The translations under genes were made by a program, and so were the position numbers. Of a stretch of DNA of 64,000 nt, positions 32,396 to 44,000 are shown piece by piece; the stretch's first letter is position 1; each line of letters begins with the position of its first letter. This DNA is from Limnephilus marmoratus (Eukaryota; Arthropoda; Insecta; Trichoptera; Limnephilidae), in contig OU862913.1 of the NCBI GenBank assembly GCA_917880885.1, forward strand, positions 30,699,286 to 30,763,285, written 5' to 3'. The notes beneath the pieces were generated by a model, which saw nothing but the letters and a program-made list of their open reading frames with translations, was not told the DNA's origin and did no database searches.

Positions 32396-35300
32396 CTGAA
32401 AAAGTACAAAGCCTATTAAGATATATAAGGGTAAGTAGGGACCGTAAAATAACATAAAACTAAGGAGATAATGAAATGTTTACGTCAACCAGGGGTGGGG
32501 AAACTGAGGCCAGCGAGCACTTCTGGTGCTGATTTGTAGAACAAAGCTTTTATTTTGAATTACACAACTTATGCTGCAAAATAGAAATTCACCGTTCCCA
32601 AAGTAACGATTATTTAAACTTGTGGAATAATTTTAAAGTTAAATCCTGCCTTTTGTTGTAAACGAAAAAATTAAAATAAAAAAAGGAATTAACGGGAAAC
32701 CATTTTCGCTTTCTGAAGAGCGATTCTGTTTCTTTTATGGATACGGAATCGATTCCATACGAAATCGTCTGTCTAATTTGTGTGATTGTGTACGGCTTGC
32801 AGCTGCTTATACATAGGAATTACAATTATTTGAAATGGATACAGAATATACATAGACAAGAATAAATATTCAAATGAAAAAAAAATTAAAAAGTAAATAT
32901 TGAAGTGACAGTATAAAGTATGAATAAGCTATTAAAAATATAAATATGTAGAAAAAAGAAAATCTCATGTACATTTATACAAGAAATTTTGACAGTACCG
33001 ACTTTAAAACTAAAAAAATATACAACCTTAAACGTATTATAATCTTTTAACGTCAGTTTAAAGTTGCAAGGGCGGATCCAGGATTTTTTCTGGGGGGGGG
33101 CACAATGGGCGGACGTGCAAAAAAACCAACAATTACTGTTAGGTTTTTCTTCTGGGGGGAGGGGGGGGCGCATGGGGATGGGGCGGACGGGCAAAAAAAT
33201 CAACAATTACTGTTAGGTTTTTCTTCTGGGGGGGGGGGGGGCGCAAAAAAAAAGTATAGATGATTTTTTTTAAATTTATTTATTATGAACTAACGCCGAT
33301 TACCGGCTTATGAATAGGAATTACAATTATTTGAAATGGATACAGAATATACATAAACAAGAAAAAATGTTCACATGAAAAAAAAATAAAAAGTAAATAT
33401 TGAAGTGACAGCATAAAGTATAAATAATCCATTAAAAATAGAAATATGAAGAAAAAGGGAAATCTCATGTTCTGTACACGTGTACAAGATATTTTAAGAG
33501 TACTTTCAAACTAAAAAAAGTTGCATACCATATTTGCGAAGTTTGATATAAATCTAAATACTCATGAATTACTTAGTTTAGCCAAATTAAGAATCTATTT
33601 AATTCGTTGAGGCAGTATACTTGTCACATCGATGGTACTTAAAAAAATTTAAACATAAGTTAAATGAAGCACATTGCGCAGCCAACCATAAATATCAAGA
33701 ATGCAATAACAAACAAGAACCACCAAAATGCAAAAATTGCATCTTAAACAACGAAAGAAGATCTACAAATAATCCAATTAATCACAGTGCGAACAGTGAT
33801 AAATGTGAATACAAACAGATTATGATGACAATTGCTCGTCAAAAAATAGATTACTAAAAATGGAAGATTTTATGATGGAAAATATTGACCAACTGTACAA
33901 AATAAATGAAAATGTTTGTGATACTAGCGACGAGTGCAACGAGGTTCTGTACGAGTGTAATCCACTGTTTAGTATAATGCATATAAATATTAGAAGTGTC
34001 AACAAAAATTTTTGTGAATTTTTAGTGCAATTAGATTTAATAAAAAAAAAGCCGGGAGTTATAGTGTTAACCGAATGTCATTCCAATAATAATATTCACT
34101 TCGATATACCGAGCTATCGCTGCATTGCGACAACACTCGAAATCAACAAAAACTCCGGAATATTATTATTCATTAGAAATACATTGATAATACGGAATAT
34201 TGAGGAAGTTGCTATTGACAAGGTAAACTGTTTACGTGTAGTATTATGTGTAAATAAACTGACAATTAATTTAATTGCAATATACAGGACACATTTGTCA
34301 GATCTTTCGCAGTTTATATGTAAACTAAGTGAAATTCTTTGCAAAACTCGGGATTTATTTACGTTTTTGGTTGGTGATATTAATGTGGATATATCTGAAA
34401 ATCATCGATCTCACCTAAAGGATGAATATATTAATATGCTAACTGAGATGAATTTTAAATCATGCATTAATAATTTTACTCGTGACGTCGCCGGGCAGAA
34501 ACCTTCGTGTATTGACCATATGTGGGTAAATAGTAATAATACTAAGAGATTTCAGTCTATTGTATACAAAACCGGTATAACAGACCACTATATGTGCTTA
34601 TTGTATTATAATGCAATAACACATACTAATCAATTAAATAATAGAGAATATACTAAATTAGTGCTAAATAAAGAACTTCTTCGGGAAAAAATCTCTAAGG
34701 AATCCTGGGCGTGTGTATTAGATAGCCGGGATATTTTAGAGAGCTCTCGCCTCTTTGAGGAAATTTTAACAAAACATATAAAGGCATGCACCGTTTCCAA
34801 GTTACAGAAGTTAGTTTCTAAATACCGCCCAATAAAACCATGGATTAGTCCTGGATTGGTGAAATCTGTGCGAGAAAAACAACGTTTATTCATACTTTAT
34901 AAAAAAAATCCTTTCAATTATATATTAAAAAATACCTTTGTCAAATATCGAAATATGCTTACAAATTTAATAAGGAATACTAAAGAACAATATTATAAAA
35001 CAAAAATGTCACAAGTAGAATATGATAAAAAAAAAATGTGGTCGACAATCAATGAAATTATTGATAAGAAACGGAAAGGGTCGGAAATTCATAAACTGAC
35101 GTACAATGATAATTCTATAGACGTAAAAGATGAGCCGACTCAATGTGCGAACTTATTTAATCATTTTTTTGCAAATGTTGGAAAAAATCTTGCACAACAA
35201 ATTAACCCTTTAGCTGCTAACTGTGGTGAACGTATGTCTTGCGGTATGAAAGAGACATGCGTGTATGAGTGAGACAGCATGAGGAACGTATAAAAGGGTG

Positions 35301-38300
35301 TGATTGCTGTCTACCGTCCTCTTTGCATTTACGCTTCCTACGAAGCACACCTGTACACAATCTTGGAATAAACATAAATAGTCTACCCACTATTATTATT
35401 GGCAACCTCACCCTGTACGGAGATCACCATCCCAAGAAGATCTGGATCCATACAACGGAGTCCAGGTGGTAATGTAGATAACCGGCCACGGTCATCACAT
35501 TTGGCGCAGCCTATAAAGGAAGAAGATTTACGCAGCAGCCAAAATCACATTTGGCAGCAAACATCACGAGATTGAGGCTACAGTGGACAATAGGTGATCA
35601 GGCAGCATCAGGCCAGATCACATTCAGGAAGAGCAAGAGCAGCAGAAATTGGCATCCGAGGAATAGCAAGGCGCTGGATAGGTTTATTCAGTGCCGAGAA
35701 CCTGGAGGAGCATACACGTAAGGCGTGGACGGAGAAGTCCGGGTCTTCAGGAGAAGATCAGAGACCAGGTGCAGACCTCACGGAAGGCGTGCCGGCGCAT
35801 TAGAAGGACGACCAGGGTTCAGGAGCCAGGAGACGGTCCGCGGAAGGGCGAGATCGGAGCAGCAGCATCAAGTCAACAGAGTCGTGAGTTGAGTGCTGTT
35901 TGTAAAATTTTCTGCTTTTATTGATTGTATCTGTGTGAAGATGGAAGGGGGAGAACTGCCCAGGTTTTGTCATTTGAGGGACAAACTGGAGACGTTCGTG
36001 TTGCAATACGAACAGTTCATCCTCGTCAATGATGACAAGTTAAATTCGGTAGAAAAAAAGAGAGCGGTTTTAATATCTCATTTACACACAGAGACAATAG
36101 ATTTATTGATTGATTTGTGTTTTCCTAAAAAAATTACAGATATTACGGTCGAAAATTTATTGTTATTACTAGAGAATCATGTAGGTATCAAACGAAATGT
36201 TTTCAAAGAGCGCGAAATTTTTTTTGCTACGAAACAAAAAAGTTCAGATTCGGTTAATGATTATATAGCACGGTTAAGAAATCTCGTTAGATTTTGCAAA
36301 TTCGAGGACAGACTTGAATATAATTTAAAAGATGTTTTTGTCACCGGTCTTCGAGTGGGGCGTATTAAGGAGAAATTATTTGTAGAGGCTGAAAACTTTT
36401 CATTAAAAAAGGTTATAGAATGTGCTATTGCTATGGATTCATTCGAGGTAATGAATAAGCAAATTAAAACGGAAAGTGTTGATTTAGTAAATAAATTTAA
36501 AAATACATCGAACAATTTGTCACAAAAACAAAATTCGGTAGGTAAACATTTTTTTAGAACTTCGGACAAGAATGTTACATCGTACAGAGCGAGGTCAGCG
36601 GACCGAACAAAGTGTAAACATTGCGGGAATTATCACGATTCAGTAAACTGTAAATTTAAAGACGTGTTTTGTTATAAATGCAGAGTAAAAGGGCATATTG
36701 GGAAGATATGTCGCGGTTTAAAATATAATAACATTTCTTCAGTGTTCGTAAATACGCAGGAACATAAAAACATGTTGCGGATAAACGCAGTATATTGTGA
36801 ACCAATATTGTGCAAAGTTTTAGTGAATAATGTGGAACTAAACGGTTTATTGGACACAGGGGCGGCAATTTCGATTTTAACGGACGAAGATTATGTTAAA
36901 CATTTCAAACATTTGATGTTAAAACCAAAGGATTTAACCTTAATGGGTTACGCTAACTGTAAGTTAAATTTATTGGGTTGTATCTTATTAACAGTTGATT
37001 TTAACGGTTATAGGGAAATGTTAGAATTTTGCGTAGTAAAACATGGAACAATTACGGTTCTAGGGCGTGATTTCATTAAAAAGTTTAATATTGGATTTAC
37101 GGGCTTACAATCTACTTTATCCCAGGAGGGAAGTGAAAATGTTTCTCACAATATGGTTGAGAATAATACTAGTGTAATTCATAATTTAATTCGGAAATTC
37201 CCGGAGGTTTTTTCGGAGAAACTGGGTAAATTCAATAAATATAAAGTGCATTTGAAATTAAAAGAGAATGCGGAACCGAAATTCTGCAATCCGAGAAATA
37301 TACCGTTTGCTTTAAAAGCAAAGGTTAAATCGGAATTGGGATGTTTACAATCGGAAGGTATTTCAGTTCCGGTAAACTATAGTAAGTTTGCGTCACCAAT
37401 CGTTCCAATAGAAAAAAATAATGGGGAAATAAATGAACAATCAATTTCAGCCCAGGAGGGTAGTGAAATTTTTTCTCATAGTGGTTTTGATGATGATAGA
37501 AGTGATTTACAATCAATTTCATCCCAGGAGGGTAGTGAAATTTTTTCTCATAGTGTATTTGAGAGTGGTAGAAGTAAAGTGAATAAAAAAATTCGAAAAT
37601 TCCAGGAGGTTTTTTCGGAGAAAGCGGGTAGTTTTAATAAAAGTAAAGTGCAATTAGAATTAATTGGGAATGAGGAACCAGTTCACGTAGAGAATGACTT
37701 GGATACTCAAATTCTAAGTTTATTTAAAAATAACAGAGATTTACCTATAACGGAAGAAATATGAAGTAGGGTGCATATTAATTATGCGGGCCCAATTGCA
37801 AATAAATATTTTATTGTAATTATTGACTCAACCTCAAAATGGTTAGACTGTGTAGAAGTAAAGTCTCCAAATTCGTATAACACTATTAAAGTATTAAAGG
37901 GTTTATTTAGTTATTTCGGGAGTGTACAGACAATAGTTTCAGATAATGGAGCCGCTTTCATGTCAGCGGACTTCAAAGAGTTTTGTGAGATGAATAACAT
38001 CAAACATTTAACTACTCCGGTAAATCATCCACAATCAAATGGTCTAGCAGAAAACGCGGTTCGAACGTGTAAAAATTTAAAAAAAAAAATGATGATAAGA
38101 AATAAGTTTCAGTCAGGTTATGAGGAAAAATTAGGAAATTTTTTAATTGATTACAGAAATGCACCACACTGTACAACTGGCTTAGAACCTGCAGTTGTAA
38201 TGTTTGGAAGGAAACTAAGGTCAAACTTAAACAGTTTTGTACCGAGAGGGGGGAGAGATAAGGATAATAGAATTAAGAAAGAAACAAAAATTAAAATGTC

Positions 38301-41011
38301 TAAATGTCAGGAAAATCAAAAATATTATTATAAAAGAAATAATAAAGAATCGGTGGGTTTTTCGATTAATCAAAAGGTATTGGTTAGAGATTTCAGAGAC
38401 CAAAACAATGATAAATGGGTACCAGGGAAAGTGTATAAACAATTAGGAAAAAAACTTTATATAATTGAGGTAAATTTAAATGGTAAAATTATGTTTTGGA
38501 AAAGGCATTTTGATCAGTTGTCTAAATTATGTGTGTCATGGGAAAAGAAACACAGCAATCCTTATGTCGCGTCTGAGACGAAGAGACTGTCGTATGATGA
38601 ATACGATGTCTCCAGCTTTGGCCTGGATGACAGTCTAATGGGTTTTTCTCCTTCTCATTCCAGCCCCAGTGATCCAGTGGCGTCAACGTCGGGAAATTGG
38701 AAGGACCGACTACGACCACGAACACACAGATGAGTCAATGAAGGCAGCACTCAGCTCTCGACTCAACATGAATTACTTACATTGTAAATATTGGAATATT
38801 TTATGTATTGTAAAAAATTATCAGTTCATGTTGTGTAACTGTCTTCGGATTTAAGTGTGGAGGGATGTGGTGAACGTATGTCTTGCGGTATGAAAGAGAC
38901 ATGCGTGTATGAGTGAGACAGCATGAGGAACGTATAAAAGGGTGTGATTGCTGTCTACCGTCCTCTTTGCATTTACGCTTCCTACGAAGCACACCTGTAC
39001 ACAATCTCGGAATAAACATAAATAGTCTACCCACTATTATTATTGGCAACCTCACCCTGTACGGAGATCACCATCCCAAGAAGATCTGGATCCATACAAC
39101 GGAGTCCAGGTGGTAATGTAGATAACCGGCCACGGTCATCACACTAACAAAACCACTGAGGTTATTGAGAGAAATTTAATAGATGTAAATAAAATGCAAT
39201 TTCTTGAACCCACCTCGGAACCGGAAGTTTTAAATGTAATTAGTTCACTGAGAGGTGGCTCAGCGCCGGGATATGATGGAATAACATTAGAAACCATAAA
39301 AAATCTTAAAGACTTTCTAAAAATACCTATCGTGCATATCATTAATTTAAGTTTTTCTGTTGGAAGATTTCCAAATAATTACAAAAAAACTGTAATTAGT
39401 CCGATCTTTAAATCTGGCAACCCAGAGGAAATGACTAACTACCGGCCAATATCTCTGACATCTAACATTTCTAAAATAATAGAAAAAACAGTTAAAAAGA
39501 GACTTTTCCTATTTCTAGAAGAAAAAAAAATTCTGCATTCTAACCAATATGGATTTAGACCTAAACTAGGGACTCATGATGCCATTGCAAAATTGACTTC
39601 TCTAATTATGGGGAATTTAGATAGACGACGGAAGTGTCTGGGAATATTTATCGATCTAAAAAAGGCTTTTGATAGTGTGTCGCATTCTAGGCTGATCGCT
39701 AAACTAGAGAAAATTGGACTGGAAGACAAAGCTTTATCTTGGTTCCAGACTTACTTAAAAAATAGAGAACAATACGTTAAACTAAATAATTCATTAAGTG
39801 AACCCTTGACTTCTGAATATGGAATTCCACAAGGCACGGTAATCGGGCCTATACTTTTCCTTATATATGTCAATGACATGTCCAGTCTCCCTCTTAATGG
39901 AAATGTCATCTCATATGCGGATGACACAGTCATCATAATCGAAGGAATAACATGGACAGGAGTGAATACAGCTGCGAATGCTGACATTAACATATTGAAG
40001 GAATGGTTTGATGATAACTTACTCAGTCTTAATGTAGAAAAAACATCGTATATACCTTTTTACCTTACTGATCCTGTAACTGACTTCAATATTAGAGTGA
40101 CAGTGCACAGTCGTTCGTGTAAAGGAGGAGAATGTAACGATAATTGTAAAATCCTTAAGAAAACCACAGATGTCAAATATCTAGGGATCACTATAGAAAG
40201 TAACATGAAATTTAAGAAACATGTCGAAAACTGTGTCAAAAGAATTAGAAAACTTACTTACATTTTTATACGTTTAAGAAATATCCTAAGTCATTCAAAT
40301 ATTAAAATGGTTTACTTTGCTTTTGTGCAGTCAGTATTGCAGTACGGCATAATCGCATGGGGAAGCATCAATAAGAATATTCTTTATCCGATAGTAACAA
40401 CACAAAAAATGATCATCAAAGTTATTATTAAAAAACCAAGAATTTTCCCAACTAGCGAACTTTTTGAAAAATTTAAGGTCCTACCGGTTTCAAAACTATT
40501 TCAAAAAAGCGCTATTTTAACAGTTTTTAAAGAATCTGAAGTGTCCTCAATACGAAGTATAAGACCTAGAACATGTGGGAACGTATATGTACCTAGATGC
40601 AACACGACAGCTGCACAACACCATTATGAATATTTAGGCCCAAAGCTATATAACGAATTACCCAATGCAATAAAAAGTGAGAAAAACTATCATAAATTTA
40701 AAAAAAAACTCGCATTGTATTTTTACAGATAAGCAAGAGATTATCTTATTGGTATCGATGATTTTCAGATATAATCTGTTGCCAATATTTTGTTGATATT
40801 CTATTTCAAAATTATATGTATTTTTCTAATTGTAAAATTTTTTGTAATATCTTACAGTATTTTATTTTCATTTTTGTAAAGTTCTAAATATAAGTACTTA
40901 GACTAGCTCCCCAATTAGACCCGAGAATATTTATCTACTAATTGGGTAACCATAAAACCTTATAGTGTAACATAATGTAACATATTATTATATTATTATT
41001 GTAAACATTTA

Positions 41012-41080
<69 letters not shown>

Positions 41081-44000
41081 CATTCGATTATGAATAGAAT
41101 CGATTCCGTATCCACTAAAGAAACAGAAACGCACGGCTGACAGCAGAGCCGGTTTTAGCACTACCAGCGCCCTGGGGCGAAATTTCCACGGCGTCCCCTA
41201 AGCAGTGGCGTAGCGTGCGTTTCAGCCACCCGAAAACCCGAGGAAAATTTTTGCCCCCCCCCCCCCCCTCCCTAACTTCTACAGGTGCTATTTCCGCAGA
41301 TTTTCAAGCGCTGACCGGGGGGGGGGGGGGGGGGGGGGGAGTAAGTATAGTATTTTTTTATGCTGATTTTTATATACCCATGTGCCGAGTACTCTTTCAA
41401 TAAAATCATGCTTATAAATTCTACTACAAATTATAACTGCTCTCAGAAATCGAGAATTGTATGTCTGTAATAGAATTCAGAACATCGGGGCGGAGGAAAA
41501 TTTCGCCGCCCCCTTATTAGGGTACTTAAAGCGGCGGGGGGAGGTTGTATATGGAAATCCTGTTTTTTTATTACGACCTATTTATATACGAGCTGGATTT
41601 TTTTATAAAAATCACATTTGACGAGTATTCTTTCAACGAAAATCATGTTTATAACTTCTACTCCTTAGTTGAATGATTGAAATTGTGTTAGAGTCCCCAA
41701 ATAATAGTAACATACGCAACAATCAATTTCTCAGAATTTTACAGCATTATGTAACTCAAATGTAAAGCTTCACTTGATGCACGATGCATCTGCAACTCGT
41801 TATTTATTATATCATTGTATGCTGAACACAAAACCCGTTTGTATGCGGTGAATTAAAACTACACTCAGAACACGGAAACAGTTTTTCTTTGATTCTGGCA
41901 TTAAATAATTAGTCTGCAACTGAAATTTTATAACTGCACATCGAAGAACAAAATGTTTTCTTTCGAAATGTGTCAGCAGATGAATCCAACTGGAATTTGA
42001 CATTCTGTATTGGTTAAAAATAAATCTCTACCTTGCAAATTAAAACTACACTCGGAACATGAAAATGGTTTTTCTTTGATTCTGGCAGCACATATATAGT
42101 CTGCAAATAGAATATTATAACTTAATAAGAGGATGTTTTCCTTCGAAATTTGTCAACAGATGAATCCAACAAATTTACATTCTCAACACAAAATTGATTT
42201 GAATTAAGTCTGTATGCGGCGAATTAAAAGTACACTCAGAACATGAAAATGGTTTTTCTTTGATTCTGGCAGCACATACAGAGTCTGCAACTATTATAAC
42301 TGAATTTCGAATAAAATAATGTTTTTCTTTAAATTATGTCAGCAGATGAATCCTCAAATGGAATTTTACACTCTGAAAACTGGATTAACCCTTCGAATAA
42401 TAAGAAATAAAATATCTATGAAATTTTGCCTGTCGGTTCTTCCCATGCATTTTAAATGATCCTATTTTAGGTTTTTTTATACCCTTTTGCAGGAAACATA
42501 TTGTTCTAAAACTAGAATTTTACAACTGAACTTCGAATAAGATAATGATTTAGTTTGAATTGTAACAGCAGATGAATCCTCAAATGGAATTTTACATTCT
42601 GAAAAGTGGTTTAACCCTTCGAATAATTAGAACCAAATATCTTTAAACTTTTGCCTGTCACTGTTTGCGCACAAAATTTCCGGTTCTTCCCATGCATTTT
42701 AAATGTTCCTTTTTTGCTTTTTTCTATTCTTTTGCAAAGAACAAAATTGTTCTAAAATCTAGATAAATTAATTTTCCCGGCGTGCTTATTAACACATTAT
42801 TGTTTCTAAATATAAAAATTTTGGCATTGGAAATGTGAATTGGCTCAAAAATACACGTCTCCGAATATTCGAATTAAAGTATCTAAAAATAAAACTAAAA
42901 ATTTTAAATACAGATTTATTTTCTTAAAAAGATGCAATAAAACTGTATCTTAACTTTTTATCGCAGTCACAAATTTATTTTAAAAATAAATGTGTGGGAC
43001 AATTTGCGTCTCCTACGATTAGACGGGTTAAATTAAATCTGTATTTGGCAAATTAAAACTACACTCAGAATATGAAAATGGTTTCTCTTTGATTCTGGCA
43101 GCACATACATAGTCTGCAACTAGAATTTTATATCTGTACTTCTAATAAAATAATGGTATCTTTCGAAATATATCAGCAGATGAATACACAACTGAAATTC
43201 ATTCGTTAATACAATCTGAACACAATTCAGGTTTTAATTAAGAGTAAATCTGTTTGCAAGTTATCATCTTTAATTAGTATCACTCTCATAAGAAGCGTAC
43301 GGTTTTGCTACGAATTGCGAAATTTGCAGTGTAAAAAAAATATAATTATTGATATTTTTAATAAATAATAAAAAACGAGTTGGATTAGTAAACGAAAGTA
43401 TTGTAGAACATTTTCAAATAATGATTTGAAATGGTTTAAATTTAATTTTTTCCAAGATAATGTTATTATTTATTGTGAAAATTTGCCGCCCCCCATAAAA
43501 TGCCACCCGGGGTGGGTCGCCCCCCCCCCCCCCCTCCTCTCCCACGCTATCCCACTGCCCCTAAGTACAATACAATTCCATACGAAAAAAAAAGGCAATG
43601 AGTATAATGATATAACCGTTTATAAAAACAAACCTTTTAATTTAAAAAAAAACTAATGAAATTCCACTTTTCTAGTCTTCCTATCGGCGAAATTGATACT
43701 AACTAACTAACTAACTAACCATCACGCCGTTTCCCCGCAGGGGTAGGCAGAGAGGACGGACCGCCAAACATCCCGGTCTTGGCACACATTCCTTGCCTCG
43801 TTTACATTCATACAACGTCTCATACATTCTCTTCTATTATTCTGACTCTTGACATGGCCCGACTCAAGTATCTGATTCACTTGGTCGTGCCATGTCTTTC
43901 TTGGGCGTCCTCGACTTCCTCTACCATTCACATTTGCGTCATATATTCTCCTTACACTCCTTTCCTCGTTCATTCGCTCTACATGCCCAAACCATCGGAG

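Larger units (their letters stand above)
35222..39143 (+). mobile_element. Ty3/gypsy element lacking RT and RNase H, very young
   Basis: 278-bp LTRs (35222-35499 and 38866-39143) differ by one base in my reading (ctt versus ctc near position 145). The target duplication ctaac flanks it (35217-35221 and 39144-39148). Inside are Gag-protease, a stub of RT, and integrase core plus C-terminus. The RT core, RNase H and the integrase zinc domain are gone, replaced by a re-duplicated segment. At 3.9 kb it cannot reverse-transcribe itself, yet its LTRs are near-identical, so it must recently have used another element's enzyme. Confidence 0.93.
33664..41075 (+). mobile_element. Young LINE with 60-A tail, split by a gypsy element
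   Basis: It starts inside ORF1 at about 33664, where host sequence (matching ~61.8 kb inverted) ends. It carries the ORF1 C-terminus, a full EN-RT ORF2 interrupted only by the gypsy at 35222-39143, a ~280-bp 3' UTR and an unbroken run of 60 A (41016-41075). Host sequence resumes with tttgacattcg. Poly-A and motifs fit the Jockey/CR1 group. No target duplication is resolvable; about 8 bp of the paralogous empty site are missing. Confidence 0.9.
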
